A stretch of DNA of 39,138 nucleotides from WLNJ01 sp037131165 (GTDB lineage: Bacteria > Actinomycetota > Thermoleophilia > Solirubrobacterales > Solirubrobacteraceae), in NCBI GenBank assembly GCA_037131165.1, contig JBAXRO010000013.1:1-39138 (forward strand). Direction: 5' to 3'. The position numbers and the translations under genes were made by a program. The notes below the pieces were generated by a model that saw only the letters and a program-made list of their open reading frames with translations, was not told where the DNA came from and searched no databases. Shown in pieces: positions 8,126 to 15,895 of the stretch (positions are counted from its first letter, which is position 1; each line of letters opens with the position of its first letter).

Positions 8126-9618
8126 GCGCCGCCCGACCGGGGATCGTCTACCTCGTCGGCGCCGGACCGGGTGACCCGGGCCTGCTGACCGCGAGGGCAA
8201 TCGAGTTGCTGACGACTGCCGACGCCATCGTCCACGACAGGCTGATCCCGCCGGGTGCCGTCCACCTCGCCAAGCCCGAAGCGGAGGTGATTTCGGTCGG
8301 CAAGGAGGGAGGCGGACCGTCGACTCCGCAGGACGACATCAACCGGATCCTCGTCGAGCTCGCATCAGCGGGCAAATCGGTCGTGAGGCTGAAGGGCGGC
8401 GACCCGTTCGTCTTCGGCCGAGGCGGCGAGGAGGCGTTGGTCCTGCGCGAAGCGGGACTCGGGTTCGAGGTAATTCCCGGAGTGACTTCGGGAATCGCGG
8501 CGCCGGCGGCGGCCGGCATCCCCGTCACCCAGCGGGGAATGTCGAGCGCGATCGCGCTCGTCACCGGGCATGAGGATCCGTCCAAGGGCGAGACCTCGCT
8601 CGACTACGAAGGACTGGCGAAGTTTCCCGGCACCCTCGCGCTGTACATGGGGGTCAAGCGGCTGGGATCGATCGCCACCTCCCTGATCGAGGCAGGACGG
8701 CGGCCTGACGAGCCGGTCGCGATCATCGAGCGCGGCACCTTCCCCGACCAGCGCACCACGGTCGCGACTCTCGAGACGATCGCCGAGGTCGCCGAACGCG
8801 AGAACGTCAAGGCACCGGCGATCACCCTCGTAGGCGAGGTTGCCTCGCTGCGCGAACAGCTCGAGTGGCGCGAGCGACTGTCATTGCACGGCCGAAAGGT
8901 CGTCGTCACCCGGGCCCGAGCCCAGGCCGGAACGCTCGCCGACACCCTCACCGGGTTGGGGGCCGAGGCGATCGAAGTGCCGGCAATCAGGATCGAGCCG
9001 ATCGCCCCCGGCGAGCCGCTCGACCCGAGGGGATTCGACCTTCTCTGCCTGACGAGCACCAACGCCGTCGACCTCCTTTTCGAGCGCATCGAAGCCGCTG
9101 GGCTCGATTCGCGATCACTCGCCGGAATCACTGTCGCCGCGATCGGCCAGGGCACTGCCCGAGCGCTCGCCTCGCAAGGGATCAAGGCCGACATCGTGCC
9201 CGAGCGGGCAGTGGCCGAAGGCCTGCTCGAATCGCTCGAAGGCCATTCGTTCAAGCGGGTCTTGATCGCCAGGGCAGAAGAGGCACGTGACTTGCTTCCC
9301 GACACGCTCAGGGAACGAGGCAGCGAAGTGACGATCGAGGTCCTCTACCGGACGGTCACCGAGGACCTCTCCGAAGTCGAGGTGTCAGCGGTCACCGGCG
9401 CCGATGCGATCACCTTCACGTCGGCCTCGACCGTCCGCAACCTGATCGGCGCCCTCGGAGGAGCCGATCGGATCGCAGGCGACTCGCCGCGACTGATCTC
9501 GATCGGACCGATCACGAGCGAGGAGCTGAGGGCGCACGGGCTCGAGCCCTCGGTCGAAGCCACCCGACATGACATCGACGGCCTGATCGAAGCCCTGGTG
9601 GCCGACTCGAGCCGATGA
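8122..9618 (+). CDS. Uroporphyrinogen-III C-methyltransferase / uroporphyrinogen-III synthase fusion (CobA-HemD)
   Basis: The 498-residue fusion has an N-terminal S-adenosylmethionine-dependent methyltransferase (about 1-245) and a C-terminal HemD domain (about 255-498). The first shows VYLVGAGPGDPGLLTARA, VHDRLI, VRLKGGDPFVFGRGGEE and PGVTSGIAAPAAAGIPVTQR, the standard SUMT signatures. The second begins LHGRKVVVTRARAQAG and contains DLLCLTSTNAV and ADAITFTSASTVRNL. It therefore cyclises hydroxymethylbilane to uroporphyrinogen III and methylates it to precorrin-2, feeding siroheme or cobalamin. The GTG start at 8122 overlaps hemC; the open frame upstream of it is a shadow of hemC. The gene overlaps birA by 4 bases. 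Confidence 0.95.
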   Translation: MSAARPGIVYLVGAGPGDPGLLTARAIELLTTADAIVHDRLIPPGAVHLAKPEAEVISVGKEGGGPSTPQDDINRILVELASAGKSVVRLKGGDPFVFGRGGEEALVLREAGLGFEVIPGVTSGIAAPAAAGIPVTQRGMSSAIALVTGHEDPSKGETSLDYEGLAKFPGTLALYMGVKRLGSIATSLIEAGRRPDEPVAIIERGTFPDQRTTVATLETIAEVAERENVKAPAITLVGEVASLREQLEWRERLSLHGRKVVVTRARAQAGTLADTLTGLGAEAIEVPAIRIEPIAPGEPLDPRGFDLLCLTSTNAVDLLFERIEAAGLDSRSLAGITVAAIGQGTARALASQGIKADIVPERAVAEGLLESLEGHSFKRVLIARAEEARDLLPDTLRERGSEVTIEVLYRTVTEDLSEVEVSAVTGADAITFTSASTVRNLIGALGGADRIAGDSPRLISIGPITSEELRAHGLEPSVEATRHDIDGLIEALVADSSR

Positions 9619-10304
9619 GCGCTCTCGGTCTCCCGCGGGTTCATCACCGGGAAACCGATTCGACCAACGAACGCGCGCGGGAACTCGCGATCGCAGGCGC
9701 TCCCCACGGGACGCTGGTTACCGCGGGAAGTCAATCGGCTGGGCGCGGCCGCCAAGGCCGGACATGGTCTGCCCCGCCAGGGCAGTCGCTGCTCTTCTCG
9801 ATGGTCCTCAGGCCGCCCCACCGGCTGCTGCCACTGGCGACCGGGGTGGCGGTAGCTGACGCGCTCGCTTCGCTCGGCGTGGAGCCGATGTTGAAATGGC
9901 CCAACGACGTGCTGCTCGACGGCCGCAAGGTCGCCGGGATCCTCGCCGAGGGGCGGCCGGCCGAGGGGTGGGCAGTCGTCGGAATCGGGATCAACGTCGC
10001 GGTTCGCGAGCAGGACCTGCCCGATGAGGTCCGCTCGATCGCTGCAACCCTCGGGCTTCCGCGATCCTCGATCGAGGAAGTACTCTCCACGGTCGTCACG
10101 GCGATGGACAGGCGACTGCTCGAAGAGGAGGGAGCCCTGCTCGATGCCTTCCGCGAGAGGGATGCCCTCTTCGGCCGGGAGGTCTCCTGGTCAGGCGGAG
10201 TCGGGATCGGTGCCGGGATCGACGGCACCGGCAGGCTCGTCGTCGAGGCCGCGGGCGTCCGCCACATGCTCGACGCCGGAGAGGTGCACCTCGGACTCGG
10301 CTGA
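9615..10304 (+). CDS. birA: Biotin--[acetyl-CoA-carboxylase] ligase, monofunctional
   Basis: The 229-residue enzyme activates biotin as biotinyl-AMP and attaches it to the carrier lysine of acyl-CoA carboxylases. Motifs are TDSTNERARELA, the nucleotide loop SAGRGRQGRTW (41-51), LKWPNDVLLDGRKVAGIL (93-110) with the catalytic lysine in GRKVAG, and VVGIGINV. It lacks the N-terminal winged-helix domain of E. coli BirA, so it should not act as a repressor. ATG 9615 overlaps the cobA-hemD stop (ATGA). It is the last gene of the hem unit and converges on the helicase across a 12-base gap containing a hairpin. Confidence 0.94.
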   Translation: MSALGLPRVHHRETDSTNERARELAIAGAPHGTLVTAGSQSAGRGRQGRTWSAPPGQSLLFSMVLRPPHRLLPLATGVAVADALASLGVEPMLKWPNDVLLDGRKVAGILAEGRPAEGWAVVGIGINVAVREQDLPDEVRSIAATLGLPRSSIEEVLSTVVTAMDRRLLEEEGALLDAFRERDALFGREVSWSGGVGIGAGIDGTGRLVVEAAGVRHMLDAGEVHLGLG

Positions 10305-10307
10305 GCT

Positions 10308-10326
10308 GCCGGACCGTCAGTCCGGC
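10308..10326. terminator. GC hairpin between convergent birA and helicase genes
   Basis: GCCGGAC (10308-10314) pairs perfectly with GTCCGGC (10320-10326) around the five-base loop CGTCA. The complement of the helicase stop codon lies in the loop. No T tract follows on either strand. Its place between two convergent genes suits a bidirectional terminator. Confidence 0.55.
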
Positions 10327-13139
10327 GAGCCGTCAGCCCGCTCGGGGTCCGGATCCCGGCCCCCGTCACCCGCGCCGTCCGATCCGTCGGCGACCGGCCC
10401 GTTCGAGTCCGAGGCCGAAGGCTTGCGCGAACGCCGGCTTCGCCTGCGTCGCGACTTGGCGGGCCGATCGGGATCGACCTTGCCGTGGACGGCCGTGAGG
10501 TCCTCGCCGACCGACTCCGATCCGTCGGACGTGTTCTCCGGCTCGCTGCCGTTGCCCTCGCCGACTCCTTCGACGACGGAGGCGTTGTCGGGCGAGACCG
10601 CCTCGGGATCGCCATTGGGGGACTTGGCAGGGGCGCCTCCGTTCCGCGCGCCGTTCGCAGCCCGCCGCTCGGGATCCTGCTGGCGTTGCCCGCGACGACG
10701 GCGGCCCTTGCCCCGCTTCGGGAAGTTCCGAAGGAGTTCCTTCGCGAGCAGGCTCGGCTTGCGGGCCTGGAAGTTCCATGCCTCCCTGAGAGCCGTCTCG
10801 GCTTCGGGCGAATGCGCGGTGGCCGCAGCGAGCAACGATACGGCCAGCCTGCGGTCCTGATCGCGGCTGATGTTGCCGATCTTCTTGGCGTTACGGGCAT
10901 GGGCCTGCCCGGAGCTGTTGACGAGCAGCCCGAGCAGCCGCTTCGTCTCCGGCCAGCGCTGCACCGCGTACTCCTCGTGAAGCTCCCGGGTCGACTCGGC
11001 CAGCCTGCGGGTCCATGCGCTGACCTGCTCGCGGTTGCCGATCCGTTGATCTGCGATCGCCTGAAGCAGCAACCTCGCCGCTTCGCGGCGTTCATCCCGT
11101 CCCCAGCCGATCGCCTGATCGACGGCATCGTCAAACGCTTCTTCGTCACCGGAGGAGGCGATGTCGTGGACCGCACGCAGACGAACCTGACCGGACTTGT
11201 TTCTCTTCAACGCGCTGAGCAGAAACTCGCGCTTGAGTTCGCCTTGGGCGTCGAAGTGGAGCATCGAACGGGCCTTGCGCCAGTTGGGAGGCTGGACCCG
11301 CGCCCCGGCGATCTGCGCCCAAGCCCTCTGCTCGCCGTAGTCGAGGTGCTCGACCGCGATCCGCCAGACGTCCCGCTCGAAGACCTCAGCCCGGCGCTGG
11401 GGATCGGGGTTGACCGGCAGCACCCGCTTGTCGACCTTCATCCTGCGACCGCGACTGCGACGCACTGGACCGATCACGATCGCTCCGCCTCGGTAGACGT
11501 CGCGATCCAGAAGCGAGTGGAGGGTCACGATCGGGTCGTCGTGCTGAGTCGCCGGGTGGACGAAGTCGACGACGATGCCGGCCTCCTTGCCGGGGTTGCG
11601 GCGCGTGACCCGCCCTACCCGCTGCTGGTAGACGCGCTTGGAGGCGGTCGGGGCCAGATGCATGCAGACCGTCGCCCGGGGGGAGTTCCAGCCCTCGGCG
11701 AGCAACTGGGCATTGACGAGGACGTCGACTTCGCCACGCTCGTAGTCGGCGAGGATCCGGGCCAGCTCGCCCTTCGGCGTCTCGCCTGAGACTGCCTGCG
11801 CCCGCAGGCCAACATCGCGGAATGCCTGGGCGACGTTGTGGGCGTGGGCCACGCCGGCCGTGTAGACGACCCCCGGGAGGGAGCCGAACCGCGTCTTGTA
11901 GAGGTCGGCGATCGCAAGGTTGAACGGCACCTGGTCGAGCACCTTGGCCAGCATCTCCTGGTCGAATTCCATGTCGACCTCGCCCTTGCGCAGCGGGACC
12001 TTGGCGATCGTGCGAACTCCCGGTCCGGGTGGGATCCGCAAGCACCGCAGCGGCGAGATCACTCCCCGCCGGGCAGCCTGCGCCAGGTCGAAGCGGGAGG
12101 TCTGGGTCGGGAAGAGGTCGGTCACGTGCCTGGCGATAAGGGCGCCGGTGGCGGTCATGCCGATGAAGATCGGGCCCTGCCATGCCCTGATCGAGGCGCT
12201 CGTCTTGTCGCCGAGCGCCGTATGGGCCTCGTCGCAGATGACGATGCTGTAGGCGGAGGAGATTCTGCCCGCGTTACGTACGAACCACTGGTACGTCTCG
12301 ACAGTCACCGGTCCGTCGGACCGGTCTTCGTCGTCGAGCATCGGCGGAGCGATCCGATCTCGGTAGCCGCGGTCGCGAAGCTCGCCCTCGAACTGTTCCA
12401 CGAGGTTGCGCCTGTGCGTGAGGATCAGAACGCCTCCGGTCCGGGAAGCCTCGACGAAGCCGAGCGCCGCGACGCTCTTGCCGGCACCGGTCGCGTGCTC
12501 GAACCAGAACCGACGCCCCTGGTTGGGGTCGTCCAACACCTCACTCGACGCCGTCTCGTCCTCGTCGGCCTCAGTTACCTCCGCCCACGCATCGACCGCT
12601 GCGGCCGGCTCCTCGAAATCGGGCTCATCGATCAGGTCATCGATCGCCTGCTCGGCGGTCGAGTCCTCGCCGAGATGGTGTTCGCCCGTGTCGTCGCCGC
12701 CAAGCAACGATTCCTCGCCGGTCTCGGACGCGTCGACGATCAGCTCTCCCTCGATCAGCTCTCCCTCGATCAGGTCGGGGTCGCTGAACTGGGCTTCGGC
12801 CAACAGGGCGGTGAGGGTGCCGGAGAGTGCGTCTATCTGGTGAACCCCGAGGACGGTGCCGTCCACGAGGTGCGGCTCCTCCTCGTCGAGGACCCGCTCG
12901 AGACCGAGCATCAACGACCAGGTCTGCCGCCACTTGCGAGTTGGGACGGATTCGCCTGCCTCGATCTCGGCGAGCGCCGCATCGAGGGCGGCACGACGGG
13001 GAACCCCGGGCGCGAGAACCTGGGCCGGATCCTCGCCTTCGCGCAGGAACGGTTCATGGGCAAAGTCGGATGCCCGCTCGATCGCGGCTGTGTCCGGCAG
13101 TGGTGCGGTCTTTGCAACCGCGGTTCTTGTATCGCCCAT
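10317..13139 (-). CDS. SF2 DEAH-type helicase with acidic insert and basic low-complexity tail
   Basis: This 940-residue protein has the core of the superfamily 2 ResIII/type III restriction-like group: a Q-like TVLGVHQIDALSG (95-107), Walker A EHATGAGKSVAAL (214-226), DEAH in ICDEAHTALG (301-310), motif III GMTATG (327-332), the helicase-C segment VLVNAQLLAEGWNSPRA (473-489) and motif VI QQRVGRVTRR (505-514). Between the Q-like motif and Walker A lies a strongly acidic insert (about 115-208). The last 160 or so residues are low-complexity, with basic clusters KRGKGRRRRGQRQQ and KSRRRRSRRSRKPS, suggesting nucleic-acid binding. No nuclease or methylase neighbour is present, so it does not look like part of a restriction system. 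Its substrate is unknown. It is a lone gene, divergent from the TlpA-like gene. Confidence 0.87.
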   Translation of the reverse strand: MGDTRTAVAKTAPLPDTAAIERASDFAHEPFLREGEDPAQVLAPGVPRRAALDAALAEIEAGESVPTRKWRQTWSLMLGLERVLDEEEPHLVDGTVLGVHQIDALSGTLTALLAEAQFSDPDLIEGELIEGELIVDASETGEESLLGGDDTGEHHLGEDSTAEQAIDDLIDEPDFEEPAAAVDAWAEVTEADEDETASSEVLDDPNQGRRFWFEHATGAGKSVAALGFVEASRTGGVLILTHRRNLVEQFEGELRDRGYRDRIAPPMLDDEDRSDGPVTVETYQWFVRNAGRISSAYSIVICDEAHTALGDKTSASIRAWQGPIFIGMTATGALIARHVTDLFPTQTSRFDLAQAARRGVISPLRCLRIPPGPGVRTIAKVPLRKGEVDMEFDQEMLAKVLDQVPFNLAIADLYKTRFGSLPGVVYTAGVAHAHNVAQAFRDVGLRAQAVSGETPKGELARILADYERGEVDVLVNAQLLAEGWNSPRATVCMHLAPTASKRVYQQRVGRVTRRNPGKEAGIVVDFVHPATQHDDPIVTLHSLLDRDVYRGGAIVIGPVRRSRGRRMKVDKRVLPVNPDPQRRAEVFERDVWRIAVEHLDYGEQRAWAQIAGARVQPPNWRKARSMLHFDAQGELKREFLLSALKRNKSGQVRLRAVHDIASSGDEEAFDDAVDQAIGWGRDERREAARLLLQAIADQRIGNREQVSAWTRRLAESTRELHEEYAVQRWPETKRLLGLLVNSSGQAHARNAKKIGNISRDQDRRLAVSLLAAATAHSPEAETALREAWNFQARKPSLLAKELLRNFPKRGKGRRRRGQRQQDPERRAANGARNGGAPAKSPNGDPEAVSPDNASVVEGVGEGNGSEPENTSDGSESVGEDLTAVHGKVDPDRPAKSRRRRSRRSRKPSASDSNGPVADGSDGAGDGGRDPDPERADGSPD
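12737..12773 (-). repeat. 15-bp tandem repeat (about 2.5 copies) inside the helicase acidic insert
   Basis: The unit CGATCAGCTCTCCCT occupies 12737-12751 and 12752-12766, and the first seven bases recur at 12767-12773. The length is a multiple of three, so each copy adds the residues ELIEG in frame. It looks like a recent slippage expansion tolerated in a disordered acidic segment. Confidence 0.85.
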
Positions 13140-13205
13140 CGAAGGCTCGAGGATCTCTTTTTCGGGATCGCCACCTCCCGGGAATGCGGGCGGCGGCCCA
13201 GGAGG

Positions 13206-13222
13206 GCTGGAACTTCCAGCCG
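13206..13222. promoter_or_regulatory. 17-bp palindrome in the helicase/TlpA divergent intergenic region
   Basis: GGCTGGAA-C-TTCCAGCC is a perfect inverted repeat with 8-base arms around one central base. It lies 67 bases before the helicase start and 110 bases before the TlpA start. The odd-length symmetry suits binding by a dimeric regulator. I do not recognise the protein; it does not match the actinobacterial LexA box. Confidence 0.4.
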
Positions 13223-13331
13223 ACGGATCGCGGCAATCGGCGCCGCAAACCGTCTACTCCCTGAAAAGAACTCTAGCGGCAAAGCGGGAGGAATACCAAC
13301 CGGCAACGAGCGCATCTGCGAATCTGAGGGG

Positions 13332-13907
13332 GTGCGAAAGCCGGCTCTGATCGTCACCGCAGCTCTAGGAATCGCCCTGGCCGGTGCCCTGCCGGGCTGC
13401 GGCTCGCAGGAGCAGTCCGTAAAGGCCCCGACCTACCCGGAGCTCAGGGCGAAACTCGCCGGCTCGCCGGCGCCCTTGGCCGCAACCCACCGCCAGATGG
13501 GCAAGGTCCTCGAAGGCGGCAGCGACTCGCTGAAGCGGGCGATCGCCAGCCTCCGGGGCTATCCGGTGGTGATCAACGCCTGGGCATCGTGGTGTGGTCC
13601 GTGCCGCTACGAGTTCCCCCTGCTCGGCCAGGCCTCGCTGGCCCGCGGGAAGGAGGTCGCATTCCTCGGAGTCGCCTCGCGCGACCAAGCCTCCTCGGCA
13701 GCGAGCTTCCTCAAGAGGAACCCGGTCGGCTACCCGTCGTGGGCCGACCCGGACGGCAAGGTCTCGCAGTCGATCGGGGTCGGAGTCGGCCTTCCCGCCA
13801 CCGTCTTCTACGACCGGACGGGCCGACGCTCGTACATTCACCAGGGTCCCTACGACTCGGTCAAGGACTTGGAAGCCGACATCGAAAGGTACGCGAACGG
13901 CCCGTGA
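13332..13907 (+). CDS. TlpA/ResA-like thioredoxin-fold lipoprotein
   Basis: The 191-residue protein starts with a lipoprotein signal peptide ending in the lipobox LPGC, so C23 would be lipidated and the domain anchored outside the cytoplasmic membrane. The thioredoxin active site is NAWASWCGPCRYEFPLL with C88-G-P-C91; a cis-Pro segment VGLPATVFYDRTG follows. Homologues (ResA, CcmG, TlpA) reduce disulfides of apocytochrome c or act in extracytoplasmic redox repair; the ccm genes upstream support the first role, by inference. GTG 13332 is the only start giving the signal peptide, but its GAGGG lies just one base upstream, closer than usual. A 4-base GTGA overlap joins it to the GNAT gene. Confidence 0.88.
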   Translation: MRKPALIVTAALGIALAGALPGCGSQEQSVKAPTYPELRAKLAGSPAPLAATHRQMGKVLEGGSDSLKRAIASLRGYPVVINAWASWCGPCRYEFPLLGQASLARGKEVAFLGVASRDQASSAASFLKRNPVGYPSWADPDGKVSQSIGVGVGLPATVFYDRTGRRSYIHQGPYDSVKDLEADIERYANGP

Positions 13908-14377
13908 GCATCGAGGCAACAGCCGGCATCGAGCAGCAGCTGGGCAACGGGCCCGAAGTCCGCAGGGTCAGGGATGCGGCTGAGCTCGCGGCCGCGGTCA
14001 CGCTTCGCAGGCAGGTCTTCTGCGATGAACAAGGCGTCCCGCTTCGGGACGAGTTGGACGGGCGGGACCCAGAGGGACTGCACCTGATCGCAGTCGAGGA
14101 CGGGACGGTGATCGCCGCCTGCCGGCTGATCTTCGCCGGATCGACGGCCCAGTTCAGTCGCCTGGCGGTAGCGGCCCCGGAGCGCCGCCGCGGGATCGCC
14201 ACCCGGATGCTCGAGCGCGCCGAGGTCGAGGCGAGAGCCGCCAAGGCGAAGAAGATCGTCCTCCACGCCCAGACCTACGCCGTCTCGCTCTACGAGGCTG
14301 CGGGCTACCGAGCCCGGGGAACCACGTTCCGGGACGCCGGCATCGAACACATCGCGATGGACAAGCGGCTTGCCTGA
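13904..14377 (+). CDS. GNAT-family N-acetyltransferase
   Basis: The 157-residue protein has the GNAT acetyl-CoA site in FSRLAVAAPERRRGIATRML (R/Q-x-x-G-x-A pattern) and a C-terminal YEAAGYRARGTTFRDAGIEH. The opening LRRQVFCDEQGVPLRDELDG resembles YjcF/ElaA-type members, whose physiological substrates are mostly unknown, so none is assigned. The GTG start overlaps the TlpA stop. The frame open from 13589 is a shadow of the TlpA gene. The 3' end overlaps the GalT-like gene by 8 bases, indicating coupled translation. Confidence 0.88.
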   Translation: MSIEATAGIEQQLGNGPEVRRVRDAAELAAAVTLRRQVFCDEQGVPLRDELDGRDPEGLHLIAVEDGTVIAACRLIFAGSTAQFSRLAVAAPERRRGIATRMLERAEVEARAAKAKKIVLHAQTYAVSLYEAAGYRARGTTFRDAGIEHIAMDKRLA

Positions 14378-15356
14378 GATCCGCACCGACCCGCTCGGCG
14401 GCGGCCGGGTTGTGATCGCCGATGACCGCGGCGACCGGCCCGGTGCCTTCAACCGGGTCGCCGAGAGGGACCCGATCGACCCCGCCGGTGATCCCTTCCT
14501 CGAGGGTCACGAAGATCGCACCCCGGCGGAGCTATGGGCCCTGCGCCCCGAAGGAGGTCCGGCGAACGGACCGGGCTGGCTGGTGCGGGCCGTGCCGAAC
14601 CTCTACCCGGCTCTGGTCCCCGACGCCGCCACTCCCGGCGGGGATCCCGAACCGGACCTCTTCAACTCGCGGGCAGCCGAGGGCAACCACGAGGTCGTGA
14701 TCAACTCGCCGCTTGCTGTCCAGAGCCTCTCGGACCTGACGGCCGAACAGCTCGCGCTCGCCGTGGGCGGATGGCGTGAACGCCTCGCGGCTCACGGGGA
14801 CTCGGCCTGCCGGCACCTGTTCGTCAACGAGGGTCGGGAGGCCGGTGCCTCGCTGCCCCACACCCACTCCCAGCTGATCGCGTTGCCGTTCGTCCCCGCT
14901 TCGATCGCACGCGAACGAGAGGCCTTCACCGCCCACGCCGCTCGCACGAGCGGTCGCAACCTGCTGGCCGACATCCTCGCGAGCGAGGTTCGGCGACGGG
15001 AGCGGATCGTGGCGATCGACGACGAGGCCGTGCTGCTTGCGCCTTGGGCATCGACTGTCGCCTACCAGCTGATGATCGTCCCGAGGGATGGTCGGGCGAG
15101 GTTCGAGGCCGAAGGACCGGACGCTTCCGGCCTGCTCTGGAAGGCTCTGGCGCTGCTGAAGAAGAGGTTCGGGGCGGCGCCATCGATGAACCTGTGGGTG
15201 CGGACCGAGCCGGCCGGAGCCGAGCACTGGACATGGCGGATCGACATCCTGCCGAGGCTCGCGCAGCCCGCCGGGATCGAGCTCGGTGCCGGGCTCGGGG
15301 TCAACCCCGTGGCGCCGGAGCGGGCGGCCTCCGAACTGAGAGAACTGTCGGGATGA
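14370..15356 (+). CDS. galT: Galactose-1-phosphate uridylyltransferase-like HIT-superfamily enzyme
   Basis: The 328-residue protein begins PEIRTDPLGGGRVVIADDR, typical of bacterial GalT, and has RAVPNLYPAL then HEVVINSP. The catalytic histidine triad-like motif is PHTHSQLIALP, with H164, H166 and Q168; H166 would be the uridylylated residue. GalT moves UMP between UDP-glucose and galactose-1-phosphate; related enzymes act as ADP-glucose phosphorylases. No galK or galE is adjacent, so the exact sugar is uncertain. The start is TTG 14370, inside the GNAT gene, giving the conserved N-terminus. dtd follows after 43 bases. Confidence 0.85.
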   Translation: MPEIRTDPLGGGRVVIADDRGDRPGAFNRVAERDPIDPAGDPFLEGHEDRTPAELWALRPEGGPANGPGWLVRAVPNLYPALVPDAATPGGDPEPDLFNSRAAEGNHEVVINSPLAVQSLSDLTAEQLALAVGGWRERLAAHGDSACRHLFVNEGREAGASLPHTHSQLIALPFVPASIAREREAFTAHAARTSGRNLLADILASEVRRRERIVAIDDEAVLLAPWASTVAYQLMIVPRDGRARFEAEGPDASGLLWKALALLKKRFGAAPSMNLWVRTEPAGAEHWTWRIDILPRLAQPAGIELGAGLGVNPVAPERAASELRELSG

Positions 15357-15399
15357 AGCCGCGGTTCGGTGTGCTGGCAGCCGATCGGCGCGACTTCCG

Positions 15400-15831
15400 A
15401 TGAAGGCTCTCGTCCAGCGCGTCTCGCGCGCGTCGGTGACAGTCGACGGTGAACTCGTCGCCGCGATCGGCCCGGGGATGCTCGTGCTCGCCGGCGTCGA
15501 ACGCGGTGACGGGCAGGAGCAGGTTGAGCGACTCGCCCGCCGCCTTCTCGCGCTGAGGATCTTCCCGGGCGAGGGAGGCGACATGGACTCGCCGCTCGGC
15601 GAGCGCGAGGTGCTCTGCGTCAGCCAGTTCACCCTCCAGGGCAACACCTCGAAGGGCAACCGCCCGAGCTGGGGTCGGGCGGCGCCGGGAGTCGAAGCCG
15701 AACCGCTGTGGGAGACCCTCTGCGACCTGCTCGACGCCAAGCGCGGCGTCTTCGGGGCGATGATGGACGTCGAGCTGGTCAACGACGGCCCGGTGACGCT
15801 GATGCTCGAGGAGCGGGACTCTCGGGAGTGA
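15400..15831 (+). CDS. dtd: D-aminoacyl-tRNA deacylase
   Basis: Dtd hydrolyses D-aminoacyl-tRNAs (and glycyl-tRNA(Ala)), recycling mischarged tRNA. The 143-residue length is standard. Signatures are MKALVQRVSRASVTVDGE, LCVSQFTLQGNTSKGNRPSW and the C-terminal NDGPVTLML. The invariant GP of the cross-subunit Gly-cisPro motif is present in NDGPVT. ATG 15400 starts the family-typical MKALVQRV. It is the last gene of the TlpA-GNAT-GalT unit. Confidence 0.96.
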   Translation: MKALVQRVSRASVTVDGELVAAIGPGMLVLAGVERGDGQEQVERLARRLLALRIFPGEGGDMDSPLGEREVLCVSQFTLQGNTSKGNRPSWGRAAPGVEAEPLWETLCDLLDAKRGVFGAMMDVELVNDGPVTLMLEERDSRE

Positions 15832-15856
15832 CGATGTCGATCGCCCGGTCGAGAGT

Positions 15857-15873
15857 GGCTGGCGGTGCCAGCC
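15857..15873. terminator. GC hairpin after dtd
   Basis: GGCTGGC (15857-15863) pairs perfectly with GCCAGCC (15867-15873) around a GGT loop. No T tract follows. It lies between dtd and the RCC1-like gene and ends 9 bases before that gene's -10-like box, so termination and new initiation would be packed together. Confidence 0.5.
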
Positions 15874-15882
15874 GTGGACCCG

Positions 15883-15888
15883 TAACAT
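15883..15888 (+). promoter_or_regulatory. Putative -10 box (TAACAT), leaderless start of the RCC1-like gene
   Basis: TAACAT ends 7 bases before ATG 15896, placing the expected transcription start on or next to the A of the ATG. There is no Shine-Dalgarno. No clear -35 is visible; the expected place falls inside the preceding hairpin. Confidence 0.5.
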
Positions 15889-15895
15889 CGCGCGG

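Noticed and set aside
12737..12773. Possible CRISPR or regulatory repeat array
   Set aside because: The repeats are directly adjacent with no spacers, a multiple of three long, and inside an open reading frame, so they are a coding tandem expansion.
10317..13139. Helicase as part of a restriction or phage-defence system
   Set aside because: The neighbours are biotin ligase and a thioredoxin lipoprotein. There is no methylase, nuclease, Argonaute or other defence gene in the window, and base composition matches the surroundings.
10485..13331. Plus-strand frames across the helicase gene (10485-11789, 11838-13331)
   Set aside because: They are shadows of the helicase; only the final part, from GTG 13332, has a recognisable protein (TlpA-like).
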